Part shown: positions 7,944 through 16,911 of the stretch, in pieces
Layout: each line of letters begins with the position of its first letter
Position numbering within the stretch: the first letter of the stretch is position 1
From: Pirellulaceae bacterium
GTDB taxonomy: Bacteria > Planctomycetota > Planctomycetia > Pirellulales > Pirellulaceae
Direction: 5' to 3'
Assembly: GCA_029243025.1 (NCBI GenBank)
Contig: JAQWSU010000055.1
Location: 1 to 64,000 of the forward strand
Length of the DNA: 64,000 nucleotides
Made by a program: the position numbers and the translations under genes
The notes under the pieces: model-generated
Database searches by the model: none
What the model was told of the DNA's origin: nothing
The model's input: the letters and a program-made list of their open reading frames with translations, nothing else

Positions 7944-9698
7944 TTGGCAGATTCAAAGGGTAATCACGACAGCGTGTTCGGCCATAAGCCTGGTCTCTTT
8001 TTACTTTTTTTCACCGAAATGTGGGAGCGATTCAGCTATTACGGTATGCGGGCCTTGTTGGTCTTGTTTCTGGTCAGTGAATTTGCAGGAGGAGGTTGGG
8101 CCTGGTCACGTGCGGACGCACTCAATCTCTACGCGATCTACACAGGGCTCGTCTATTTGACACCAATTATCGGCGGTATCGCAGCCGACAAGCTGCTGGG
8201 ATATCGAGGAGCTGTCTTGTTGGGAGCTTTGCTAATGACGCTGGGACATGCGTCGATGGCATTAGAACAGGAGTCGTTTTTCTATCTTGGGCTCGCCTTA
8301 TTGGTTGCAGGAAATGGCTTTTTTAAACCCAATATTTCATCGATTGTTGGTCAACTGTACGCGGATGCTGTTGAGAAAAAGGATGCCGCGTACACGATCT
8401 TCTACATGGGGATCAATGCGGGTGCATTTTTGGGGATCTTGTTGTGCGGGTATATCGGTGAAAAAGTGGGGTGGAGTTTTGGTTTTGGCCTCGCCGGGAT
8501 TTTTATGGCCTTAGGAATGGTGATGTTCTATTTGGGACAATCCATTTTAGGGGGGAGTGGACAACGCGAAGTGGCAGGTGGTCAAGTTGCTGACCAGACG
8601 AATAGTGCTGAGAGCGAAGAAGTACCGGGCGTGGTTCGTGATCGGTTGATTGTCATTGCGGTGCTCTCGTTTTCAACAATCTTCTTCTGGATGGCATTCG
8701 AGCAAGCTGGCGGTTCGATGACCATTTTTGCCAAAGATTACACACAACGCGTACTGAGTGGGGGAGCCGCCACTGCATTCTTTTGGGTCAATACGGCATT
8801 GACCATCGTTCCTCTTGCGTTGGTCACTTATGTCTTACTCCGCTTCTTTGGAAGTACATTCCGTCATATACCGCTTTCAAATGTTGCCATCGGTTTAAGT
8901 TTTGTGATTATTTGGGGGCTGGCGATCTGGATGTTGAATAAAGAATTCAACATGCGAGCCTACGAGATTGCTTACAGTTCGCCCATGGCGGATCAGCAGC
9001 CTGAAAGCGTGACAACCACAGTTCGTTGGGATCGAGAGTTGGGGGATAACGAGAAAGTGTTGGTGGTTGATCTGGAGGGCAAAGGCGGTGCTGGCAAATT
9101 AAGAATCATTACGGCAGAGCAAGCCGCCGATTATGAAACGGAGTTTCCGGCAACCGTTTTGCGAGAGAAGCAAAATGAAACAGAAGTGCCTGCTTCTTGG
9201 TTTGGTATTTTGAATTCGTTTTTCATTGTTGCCTTAGCGCCGTTGTTTAGTCGGATTTGGGAGAGTAATTTAAATCCATCCGCTCCTTTCAAATTCGGGC
9301 TTGGCTTAGTTTTATTGGGGCTCGGGTTCGGTGCGTTAGCGCTTGGTTGTCTTGGCATTGATCAAGGTGCGGAAACCGCAACGGTGAGTTTGTGGTGGTT
9401 GATCATTGCTTATCTGTTCCATACGCTTGGGGAATTGTGTGTCTCTCCCGTTGGTCTGTCCTATGTCAGTAAGCTCGCGCCCATTCGCTTGGTAGGATTG
9501 ATGTTTGGTATCTGGTTCGGTGCTACGGCGATTGCGAACTATTTGGCGGGCTGGACCGGCAGTTGGATCGACAAAATCTCAGATGATTATGGCCTGGTGA
9601 CTTTCTTCTTGTTGTACACGGCCATTCCGATCGTTGCTGGAGTTGTGATGTGGGCGATGACGGGCTGGATCAAAAAGAAAATGCACGGCATTCACTGA
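7944..9698 (+). CDS. POT/PTR family proton-dependent oligopeptide transporter
   Basis: A 584-residue multi-spanning inner membrane protein. The PTR2 signature FTEMWERFSYYGMRALLVLFL sits at about residues 22-42; conserved downstream elements include GGIAADKLLGYRGA, a motif (NPF-type region) reading GNGFFKPNISS, and FTLGELCVSPVGLSY-like FHTLGELCVSP near residue 492. The E(R/K)xxYY element (ERFSYYG) is the proton-coupling site of the family. The start is TTG 7944 with AGAGGG 7 nt upstream; no ATG is better placed. Residues about 331-417 form a long hydrophilic insertion between membrane segments that is not usual in bacterial POT proteins. The likely role is uptake of di- and tripeptides. Confidence 0.9.
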   Translation: MADSKGNHDSVFGHKPGLFLLFFTEMWERFSYYGMRALLVLFLVSEFAGGGWAWSRADALNLYAIYTGLVYLTPIIGGIAADKLLGYRGAVLLGALLMTLGHASMALEQESFFYLGLALLVAGNGFFKPNISSIVGQLYADAVEKKDAAYTIFYMGINAGAFLGILLCGYIGEKVGWSFGFGLAGIFMALGMVMFYLGQSILGGSGQREVAGGQVADQTNSAESEEVPGVVRDRLIVIAVLSFSTIFFWMAFEQAGGSMTIFAKDYTQRVLSGGAATAFFWVNTALTIVPLALVTYVLLRFFGSTFRHIPLSNVAIGLSFVIIWGLAIWMLNKEFNMRAYEIAYSSPMADQQPESVTTTVRWDRELGDNEKVLVVDLEGKGGAGKLRIITAEQAADYETEFPATVLREKQNETEVPASWFGILNSFFIVALAPLFSRIWESNLNPSAPFKFGLGLVLLGLGFGALALGCLGIDQGAETATVSLWWLIIAYLFHTLGELCVSPVGLSYVSKLAPIRLVGLMFGIWFGATAIANYLAGWTGSWIDKISDDYGLVTFFLLYTAIPIVAGVVMWAMTGWIKKKMHGIH

Positions 9699-9785
9699 CG
9701 AATGCTGTGAGGTGCTGGCTGCTTTCGCCACGTTGATGTTTATTCGAGGGGGGCGACTTTGGGCAGCGGTTGACGGGCAGCGGGT

Positions 9786-12506
9786 CTAGAAGGGATAGAA
9801 GGGGCGCGTCTTACGTGGCACAGTTTGTTCTGGCTCCGGTAAACGGGGCAGCGTTCCTTGTTGGAAGCCGGCATCCAGGCCGTTCTGGGAGGCACCCGTT
9901 GCTGGATTTGCCTCCGTGCTCAACGCGTATTCTGCCACCCGATGTTCATGCATGGGCCGATTTTTGTCAGGCGGGTTTTGCCATTTGGCCCGTTTGAAGC
10001 GTGGTAGATTCTCTGACCAGTGGCCACGCCACATTTCAAAATTAAATGCTTCCATTTGAGTTCGATCTTGAGGCGTGAGTTTCCAGAAGACGTCGATGCC
10101 TTCATAGAAATTGCGATCGCCAAAATACTCGATTTGGGCCATCATGGCCGAGAGTCGCTGGGGTCCGCTTTGGCTGATTAGTGGTGACCAGCTCTGGGTG
10201 AGCAGAATACTGTTTTTGCAGTAGATGCTGACATCGACCAGGTAGGGATTTTCAAGTGAGCTGGTAAATTCGCCTAAGCCTTGGTCCATCACAGCGGTGA
10301 CATGATCCAAATCGATCATGATTTGCTCACCGCGTCCAGGCATTTCTGCGGCGCCGCCCATGCTGACCAGCCGTTCGGTTGTCGACAACAGGCCGTTATT
10401 CCACTTGAAGCTCAGTGGGGCGGCTTGATCGGCTCGTAAAACGGTAGTTTCGCCCCGGATCACGCAGTGATTGAGGTCAATTTCGGTCTGAAGTCGTTCG
10501 GCACCCGTGATTGGATCAAGCATGTCATCGATTGCATCTGGGATAATTCGAAACACACTGACGTTGTCCAAGTTGCTAAAACGTCCGCCGTAAGAGTTAC
10601 GAACGGTAATCGTGCAATGGCGGACCGTGACGATAGGACTGTTTTCAAGAGCGAACAAAGCCCATTCGCCTTCCAAGGTGTCGTTGGGAACGACTAACTC
10701 GAGATGCAGCCCGAGTAGCTTCAATTCGCCATCCGAAACCTGAACCATATCTAATGTGTCAGCGTCGCTGACGCTGAAAGCGGTGCGGAATGAGAGTACG
10801 GGGGAGTAACCATCGGCCGCTGAGATGGTTAAGACGCGATTCGGCAAACTGAATTTCATCGCATCGAGTTCAACTCGCTCATTGTGACGTAGCTCAATTT
10901 TTTCTATTGAACCATCTTCCATTGCCAGTCGTGTGGCATCGGCGAGTGTCTTAGCGGCTAGGCTGCCGTCAATGAAACGACCTTCATCAATGCTGGGGTC
11001 GACGACAATGGTTTGCTCTTCGAGTTGATTGTTGGTTGGTCGTTCTTGAGTTGCCGTTGAGGTCGGGGATATTCCGACTCGATTGAGCAGTTCGTCGAGT
11101 CTCCGCATTAAAAGTGGGCCGTCGAGTTGTGTGCTGTTTGAGTTTGCCTCGGCAGCAGTCGCCCCCTCTTCGCTTGTTGGGGGGCTGGAAGCTATGGAGC
11201 GGTTCGGGCTGGCGGTGGTTGGAGACTGAGTGGCTGCGTTATCCTTGTCCAGCAGGCTTTGTCGTCGGGCCGATTCGGGGATCGTGAAGCTCGGTTGTAT
11301 ACCGCTTGTGTTCCCTTGCAGCCAGATTGGATCGATGAATAAGACAAAGGTGAGTAGGAAGAGGAGAGGAACGATCCAGGGTAAATGACGTTCAACCCAG
11401 CCAATGCGTGATGGCTCGGGAGCGATGTAGATAGGGTCGCCGTGGGGCGTGGTTTGTAAGCCGAGACGTTCCCCCAGCACGAGTAAATCACCGATCAGAT
11501 CACTTGGTTTTTGATACCGGTCTGCCGGGCGCTTGGAAAGCATGCGTGAAATTACCGGGATCAAATCATCGGGGAGATCAGGCCTCAGCAAACGCGGATC
11601 TGGCGGCGCTTCTCCGCTGTGACTCAGCAGTTTCTGGAGTACGGTGCCGTCTGGAAACGGTGGTCGTGCCGTCAGCATGAAAAACAAGGTGCAACCGAGC
11701 GAATAGATGTCGCTGCGAACGTCCGCCATCCGTGGGTCCCGAGCTTGTTCGGGTGAAATGTAATCGAACGTACCCAGTGTCACTCCGCTGGCGGTCAGAT
11801 CGTTTTCTTCTGCCTTCATCGGTTGTAGACGTGCCAAGCCCATGTCGACGAGCTTTGCCTTGCCGCTTCGAGTTAACAGCACATTCGAAGGTTTGATGTC
11901 CCGATGGACCACTTCCCGACGCGACGCATGTTCCAAGGCTTCGGCAACTTGCAGTGTGATCTTCAGCGCGTCTTCGACCGACATGGGGCCTCGGCTGGTA
12001 ATCTGATCTCGAAGATTCTTTCCCTCAATGTATTCAAAGACGATGAAATACCAACCATCATCTTCACCCACAAAGTACACGCGAGCAATATTGTCATGAT
12101 CGAGTCGCGCAGCACTTTGGGCTTCGTTCTGAAAACGCTTGACTGTTTCTTCATCCCGACCTTGGTCTCGAGATAAGACCTTCACTGCAACGATGCGGTT
12201 GAGCATCGTATCGGAAGCCCGGAAAACGGCTCCCATGCCGCCGCCGCCAACGAATTCAAGTAGATCGAAATGTGCCAGCTTTCGGCCGACGAGTGTTTGT
12301 CCTAATTCGCGGGGGGCGATTTGGCCGTCTGCTGTTTGCGTGTGGATGGGCGGACGAGCCGAGATGATCGTCGCGTCATTTGGCAATTGTTCTTCTACCG
12401 CGTCTGCGTGCTCAGTGAGCGGTGGCGTTGCGTCGGAGTCTTTCGAAGCACCTGCGCCATCTTGCGAATCGGGAGGTAATTCAGGGTCCGAGGACTTGTC
12501 GTTCAT
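9786..12506 (-). CDS. Membrane-anchored Ser/Thr protein kinase with C-terminal extracytoplasmic domain
   Basis: A 906-residue protein. An acidic N-terminal segment (about 1-75) is followed by a Hanks-type kinase domain (about 77-350): GGGGMGAVF glycine loop, VAVKVL lysine, HRDIKPSNV catalytic loop near residue 200, DMG (in place of DFG) with LARL, and TFDYISPEQAR. One membrane segment follows at about 373-393 (WIVPLLFLLTFVLFI). After a low-complexity Ser/Thr/Pro/Asn linker, the C-terminal 400 residues contain strand-rich text (LTISAADGYSP, VTVRHCTITVRNS, IDLNHCVIRGET) resembling a right-handed beta-helix, which would lie outside the membrane and may sense a ligand. DMG in place of DFG does not by itself mean loss of activity, since the Asp is kept. 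Confidence 0.88.
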   Translation of the reverse strand: MNDKSSDPELPPDSQDGAGASKDSDATPPLTEHADAVEEQLPNDATIISARPPIHTQTADGQIAPRELGQTLVGRKLAHFDLLEFVGGGGMGAVFRASDTMLNRIVAVKVLSRDQGRDEETVKRFQNEAQSAARLDHDNIARVYFVGEDDGWYFIVFEYIEGKNLRDQITSRGPMSVEDALKITLQVAEALEHASRREVVHRDIKPSNVLLTRSGKAKLVDMGLARLQPMKAEENDLTASGVTLGTFDYISPEQARDPRMADVRSDIYSLGCTLFFMLTARPPFPDGTVLQKLLSHSGEAPPDPRLLRPDLPDDLIPVISRMLSKRPADRYQKPSDLIGDLLVLGERLGLQTTPHGDPIYIAPEPSRIGWVERHLPWIVPLLFLLTFVLFIDPIWLQGNTSGIQPSFTIPESARRQSLLDKDNAATQSPTTASPNRSIASSPPTSEEGATAAEANSNSTQLDGPLLMRRLDELLNRVGISPTSTATQERPTNNQLEEQTIVVDPSIDEGRFIDGSLAAKTLADATRLAMEDGSIEKIELRHNERVELDAMKFSLPNRVLTISAADGYSPVLSFRTAFSVSDADTLDMVQVSDGELKLLGLHLELVVPNDTLEGEWALFALENSPIVTVRHCTITVRNSYGGRFSNLDNVSVFRIIPDAIDDMLDPITGAERLQTEIDLNHCVIRGETTVLRADQAAPLSFKWNNGLLSTTERLVSMGGAAEMPGRGEQIMIDLDHVTAVMDQGLGEFTSSLENPYLVDVSIYCKNSILLTQSWSPLISQSGPQRLSAMMAQIEYFGDRNFYEGIDVFWKLTPQDRTQMEAFNFEMWRGHWSENLPRFKRAKWQNPPDKNRPMHEHRVAEYALSTEANPATGASQNGLDAGFQQGTLPRLPEPEQTVPRKTRPFYPF

Positions 12507-12758
12507 CGCGACGATGCCTGCGTGTGTTTGACGCCAAGAGAAATGAACCAGCCGAGGTCACCCCAAGATGAGGCGAGTCAACGGACTCGAACAACTGCAC
12601 TCTTCAAGTTTAGTTGTCGCGCTGCAACGGGTCAAACATCGTTGGTTTGAGGCCGAGATTGGCCGAGAAATCGCCCCGATGTGGGCGAGAATGATTGATC
12701 CGTTCCAGCCATGTGCCCAGCTGGAATCGCGGAAATATTCGTCTTCGCCACCATTTGC

Positions 12759-13802
12759 TCACGCCGCGCGACGAATCGTCATCCGATCTGAGCGATGGAA
12801 ATTGGCATGGCTGCGTTTCATCTGTTCGAGAATGTCTGTCGCCATTCGGACGGATTCAACCGCATCGCTACCGGGCACACGCGGTTGCCTGCCCTGTCGA
12901 ATGCTATCGATGAAATCTTGTTGTTCATCAAGGAGAGGATTGTTTTCGTTGACCTCAATGTTCCGGACTGGCAGTAGTTGATCGAACACATGTTCTTTGT
13001 AGTGGTCGACATCTTCTGAGGACAGACCGTAAATGTTCCAAGAATTGTCTTGTACCAATGAGGAGCGACTCATTAAGGAGGCTTGTCGAGCTCCCATGTC
13101 TATTGAGACAGCCTGCTCCTCTTCGAAGACATTCATGTATCGCTGTGCCCGTTGAGACGTGCGCGATGCTTTTAAGTGCGCTACGCAACCGTTGGCAAAC
13201 ACGAGACGTGCTTCCGCAAAGTCTTCGTGGGGAGTTAGCGTTGAGATTCCCGTTGCGGTTGTCTGGACGACCGGACTGCCGGCTAGTGATCGAATCAAAT
13301 CCAAGTCATGAATCATGAGGTCGAACACCACACCGACATCGGTCGATCGAAACGTAAAACCCCCGGTGCGTACTGCTTCAATAAAGCGAGGCTTTTGGAT
13401 CTGCTTGCGTGCCTCAGCAAAGGTTGGGTTGAATTGTTCGACGTGGCCTACCGCCAACACCACGCCCTGTAGGTTGGCTGCCGAGGTCAGTTTTTCGGCT
13501 TCATTGAGATCGGTGGTAATCGGTTTTTCGACAAGTACATGAATGCCGTGTTGTATCAATTCGATTGCGATCGGGCAGTGCAGGGATGTGGGGGCGGCTA
13601 AGATGGCCGCGTCGATCGACGGGAGCAGGCTGCGGAAATCGCCCGTGCTTTCACAGTCGTTACTTCTTGCGACTTGTTCCCGAGCATGAGGGTCAGGATC
13701 ACAGACGGCAACTAAGTCGGCTCCCTGTAATTGGGTTGCCAGTCGGGCGTGGATCCGGCCCAAGTGGCCACAACCGATCACGGCCAAATTGAGCTTGTTC
13801 AC
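12759..13802 (-). CDS. Gfo/Idh/MocA family NAD(P)-dependent oxidoreductase
   Basis: A 347-residue protein with an N-terminal Rossmann domain (VIGCGHLGRIHARLA; VAVCDPD) and the family's EKP motif (HVLVEKPITTD near residue 97). The alpha/beta catalytic domain follows with a DVGVVFDLMIHDLDLI segment holding the conserved Asp/His pair. The start codon is GTG 13802, overlapping the lpxA stop by 4 bp (GTGA), so the gene is translationally coupled to lpxA. In some bacteria a Gfo/Idh enzyme (GnnA) beside lpxA oxidises UDP-GlcNAc toward a 2,3-diamino sugar for lipid A. That role is an inference from position only; no GnnB-type aminotransferase is seen next to it. Confidence 0.85.
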   Translation of the reverse strand: MNKLNLAVIGCGHLGRIHARLATQLQGADLVAVCDPDPHAREQVARSNDCESTGDFRSLLPSIDAAILAAPTSLHCPIAIELIQHGIHVLVEKPITTDLNEAEKLTSAANLQGVVLAVGHVEQFNPTFAEARKQIQKPRFIEAVRTGGFTFRSTDVGVVFDLMIHDLDLIRSLAGSPVVQTTATGISTLTPHEDFAEARLVFANGCVAHLKASRTSQRAQRYMNVFEEEQAVSIDMGARQASLMSRSSLVQDNSWNIYGLSSEDVDHYKEHVFDQLLPVRNIEVNENNPLLDEQQDFIDSIRQGRQPRVPGSDAVESVRMATDILEQMKRSHANFHRSDRMTIRRAA

Positions 13803-14605
13803 GCTGCTCTCCTTGATTCACGACCGCGTCCAAAACGACCCTCTTGTTGTTGCTGAACGAATCCCAACAGTTCATTGACTTGGGGGTGTAGTTTATCTTT
13901 GCCGCGAAGGATTTCCCGAGCTTGGTCGAGTCCCGTCTTGGTCCGATACAGCAAGCGATACGAATCGGTGAGGGCGCTAATCGCCTCTGCGGAAAATCCA
14001 TTCCGCTTCAATGCGACGACATTGATACAGCGTGGTCGTGCGGGTGAGCCTTCCACTAGCATGAACGGAGGCACATCCTGAAGTACGCGGCTCATGCCGC
14101 TAATGAAGCTGTAACTTCCAATTGTGGTGTAATGGTGGACCGCAACGGCGCCTGAAAGCGATGCAGAGTCGTTGATGTGTACGTGACCCCCCAAGAGTGT
14201 TGCATTTGCCATGATCACTCGATTGCCCAAGCGGCAATCATGGGCGATGTGGCTGCTGGCCATCAAATAACAGTGGTTGCCGATCGACGTGATGCCGTCT
14301 TCTTTTTCCGTAGCACGATTTATCGTGACTGATTCACGAATGACGTTATGATCGCCGATGATTACTTGAGTATCGCTGCCACGATAACTTAAGTCCTGAG
14401 GTTCACCGCCAATGACCACACCGGGTGAAATGTGGTTGTAACGACCGATCGAAACGCGTCCGGATAAAGTGACGCTGTTTTCTAATCGTGTGCCACCGCC
14501 GATTGTCACGTTGGGACCGATCACACAGAAGGGTCCGATCTCAGCTGAATCAGCAATATTTGCTGATGCGTGGATGACGGCAGTGTCCGCGACCAGTGAA
14601 GCCAT
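13799..14605 (-). CDS. lpxA: UDP-N-acetylglucosamine acyltransferase LpxA
   Basis: LpxA transfers an acyl chain from ACP to UDP-GlcNAc, the first step of lipid A synthesis. The protein shows hexapeptide repeats of a left-handed beta-helix from residue 1 to about 190 (for example IGPFCVIGPNVTIGGG) and the LpxA hallmarks VIGGEPQDLSYRG, RESVTINRAT, LMASSHIAHDCRLGN (catalytic His) and LVEGSPARPRCIN. The C-terminal helical part carries ALKRNGFS. From ATG 14605 it is 268 residues, close to the usual 262; CGGAG stands 7 nt upstream. An in-frame ATG at 14677 would add 24 non-conserved residues with no site. It is part of a skp-lpxC-lpxA-oxidoreductase series on the minus strand. Confidence 0.95.
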   Translation of the reverse strand: MASLVADTAVIHASANIADSAEIGPFCVIGPNVTIGGGTRLENSVTLSGRVSIGRYNHISPGVVIGGEPQDLSYRGSDTQVIIGDHNVIRESVTINRATEKEDGITSIGNHCYLMASSHIAHDCRLGNRVIMANATLLGGHVHINDSASLSGAVAVHHYTTIGSYSFISGMSRVLQDVPPFMLVEGSPARPRCINVVALKRNGFSAEAISALTDSYRLLYRTKTGLDQAREILRGKDKLHPQVNELLGFVQQQQEGRFGRGRESRRAA

Positions 14606-14753
14606 GTTGTCGCTCCGATTCAATGCAGGCTCGTGCTCGTGGGGCCTGACCTCAACGGTCGAATCCGTCGATGCCATCGGACAGCGGGCTTGCTAATGTA
14701 TCTCGTAAAGGTGGGTGATGTTTGAGCCGGGCTAATGTCACTTGTGGGTGAAG

Positions 14754-15632
14754 TCAGGCCGATGCTCGACGACTATCAATCATTTGGCATTCAGCTAACA
14801 ATGCTTGGACCATGTTAGCGTTCAATCGGTGACCGCTGCGGTTGGCTACGAATTGACCGACCAAATCGCATCCGGCTAAGGCCAGGTCGCCGACTAAATC
14901 AAGCACCTTGTGCCGAACACATTCATCTTCAAATCGCAATTCGTTATCGATGACGCACGTGTCATCAAAGACCAGGACGTCTTTGGGGGTGACTCGTTGG
15001 GCCAGTCCTTGTTGACGTAACCATTCTGCTTCTTGACGCAAAATGAAAGTCCTGGCAGGAGCCAATTCAGTCGCAAAAATCTCGGCGGTGATTTTCGTTT
15101 CGAGTGTTTGTCGACCGATTACCGTGTCATTGCCATAGTCGAGTCGGTATTTGACTCGCATGCCGTCGCCGCGGGTCGGTCGAGCCTCAATCCAGCTTTC
15201 ATCGTCGCCGACACGCGTGATGTCAGTGACGTGCAAACAAGGGCGAATCGCCGTTTGTTGCTCAATTCCTGCGGATTGTAAGGCCGTGACGAATTGAAGG
15301 CTGGAGCCATCGAAGCCCGGGACTTCCGGGGAATCCAACTGGACCTCCGCATTGTCGATTTGCAAGCCGGCAAGAGCCGCCATCGCATGCTCGACCATTT
15401 CCACCTGAACGCCTTGCGCGGCAAGGATGGTTCGGCGTGGGGATTCAATCCGATGATTAACTGTGGCTGGAATGCGAACTGCTGGATTCAGGTCTTTGCG
15501 AACGAAAACGATGCCCGTATCCGCAGGTGCCGGCTGAAATTCCAGTTTCACATCTCGCCCGCTCCAGAATCCGAAGCCTGTAAGGGCAACGGAGCGGGCG
15601 ATCGTGCGTTGGTGTCGATTAGGTCGAAGCAA
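14754..15632 (-). CDS. lpxC: UDP-3-O-acyl-N-acetylglucosamine deacetylase LpxC
   Basis: LpxC is the zinc-dependent deacetylase that commits UDP-GlcNAc to lipid A. The metal-binding set is complete: VEHAMAAL (His 82), and VRHKVLDLVGDLALAG with the second His and the Asp; GHRLN supplies the later catalytic His. FDGSS in the active-site cleft is also conserved. The protein is 292 residues, typical for a stand-alone LpxC, so this is not the LpxC-FabZ fusion found in some phyla. The start is TTG 15632 and its ribosome binding site is poor, so the exact start is less certain. It lies between skp and lpxA on the same strand. Confidence 0.94.
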   Translation of the reverse strand: MLRPNRHQRTIARSVALTGFGFWSGRDVKLEFQPAPADTGIVFVRKDLNPAVRIPATVNHRIESPRRTILAAQGVQVEMVEHAMAALAGLQIDNAEVQLDSPEVPGFDGSSLQFVTALQSAGIEQQTAIRPCLHVTDITRVGDDESWIEARPTRGDGMRVKYRLDYGNDTVIGRQTLETKITAEIFATELAPARTFILRQEAEWLRQQGLAQRVTPKDVLVFDDTCVIDNELRFEDECVRHKVLDLVGDLALAGCDLVGQFVANRSGHRLNANMVQALLAECQMIDSRRASA

Positions 15633-15708
15633 TGTTTGGAGTTTCCAGAATCAAGAGTCCGCGATATCAACAAAATTAAGTTGTCTAGCCACAAAGGTTG
15701 TAGCCGTG

Positions 15709-16422
15709 CTACTTGCGGATTGTGCCCTGAGCGGGACGTTTTTGTGCGACCCGATTCAGGCGATCTGAAATCTCTGCCGTGATGTCGAGATTGTTTTGGT
15801 AAACAATCGCGCGGTTGACACCTGCGAGTACCGAGTTGCGATCTTCGGGACTGATCTTTTCACCGTTGTAGCGTAGGACCAGGGAGATTTTGCGTGCACG
15901 AGAATATTCCGCGATGGCCTGAGAAACCTCTTTGTAGACCATGAAGTAAACGCGGGCTTCTCGTTCCAAGAACTCTTTCTTCTTGAGTTGGGTGTCGACG
16001 GACAGCTTTGCTGTTTCGTCCGCAACGCTTCGCTCAAGCTTGATGTAATCCGGTGAGCCAGCTCGGTAATTAGTGAGCTGTTCACGCTTCTTTTGCAGAG
16101 CTTCGTGACGCGTGCGAAGCGAGCCTTCGTAGGCTTGAACTTCTTGCTTCATACGCTCCATGGTCGATTTGAAGCCCGTGTGGTCTTTGAAAATCTGGGT
16201 GATGTCAACGACCGCCACGGGGCCGACCGATCGACTTTGGGTCGGTTGCCGTTGAGCAGCCGTATTGCTTGGCCGGCCCGGATTCACAGGGCGTGCTTGG
16301 CTGGTTGTGCGGGGTTGGTACTGAGTGGGTCGACCTTGTTGTTGGGCTTTAACCGTTGTCGAACTCAGGAAAAGGGCCGTGCACAAAGAAAATAAAAGAG
16401 TTGTTCTAGCGACAGCTTTCAC
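15709..16422 (-). CDS. OmpH/Skp family periplasmic chaperone
   Basis: A 237-residue protein with a signal peptide (about residues 1-26, ...SSTTVKAQQ), a low-complexity Gln/Arg/Pro/Thr stretch to about residue 65, then the Skp domain: VGPVAVVDITQIFKDH, a long charged helical region (about 85-170) expected to form the coiled-coil tentacles, and the closing ISLVLRYNGEKI...VNRAIVYQNNLDIT block. Skp/OmpH proteins escort unfolded outer membrane proteins across the periplasm. Its place directly upstream of lpxC and lpxA matches the usual skp-lpx neighbourhood and supports the presence of an LPS-type outer membrane. The Gln/Pro-rich linker after the signal peptide is longer than in enterobacterial Skp. 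Confidence 0.85.
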   Translation of the reverse strand: MKAVARTTLLFSLCTALFLSSTTVKAQQQGRPTQYQPRTTSQARPVNPGRPSNTAAQRQPTQSRSVGPVAVVDITQIFKDHTGFKSTMERMKQEVQAYEGSLRTRHEALQKKREQLTNYRAGSPDYIKLERSVADETAKLSVDTQLKKKEFLEREARVYFMVYKEVSQAIAEYSRARKISLVLRYNGEKISPEDRNSVLAGVNRAIVYQNNLDITAEISDRLNRVAQKRPAQGTIRK

Positions 16423-16911
16423 GATCAGCGCTCCTTGCTGGTGGTGGTCGTCCGTGACCTCGTGACTGAAAATGTAATTCGGTTATCCGTACGGAACCGT
16501 ATTTTGTTGGGTTCTGCCTTTTTTGGTATTTGCTCAAAAAGTCATCTGGGCGGACATTCTGCCGTGACAGTCGGTACACGTAAAGACCAGATTGCTATTC
16601 TTGTTGCCGTTTTTCCTATTTCGCAAACTGGGAAATGTCAGTGACAGCGTGTCGGCATGAACGGATTCTTGCGGACACTGTCGTGAATCGAGTTGAGCGG
16701 TAAGGGGAATCAGAACGACCTTGAGGATTATCGGGTATCGGCAGCGCTGATTGTTAAACTTTGTTCCGCTTTTCCTGCTCTCCGCAACGAATCGAATGGG
16801 GGCTGTCTGGCAAAGCCATCGTGTCAGAATATCGACTCGAATTCGGCCGGTTATGTGTTAGGAACTGAGCGATCTGATCAGCCATCGAAGGCTGAGGAGG
16901 AAAAAAGTCGG
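16423..16911. other. Intergenic region upstream of skp
   Basis: 489 bp between two minus-strand genes. Short open frames on the plus strand here lack ribosome binding sites and family resemblance. The stretch should contain the skp promoter. No convincing promoter, terminator or RNA structure was found. Confidence 0.35.

Noticed and set aside
9688-9705. Hairpin GCATTC/GAATGC at the end of the POT transporter as a terminator
   Set aside because: Only six base pairs, partly inside the stop region, and with no T run on either strand.
11963-12176. Short frames opposite the Ser/Thr kinase domain
   Set aside because: They are antisense to strongly conserved kinase motifs and are explained by codon bias of the real gene.
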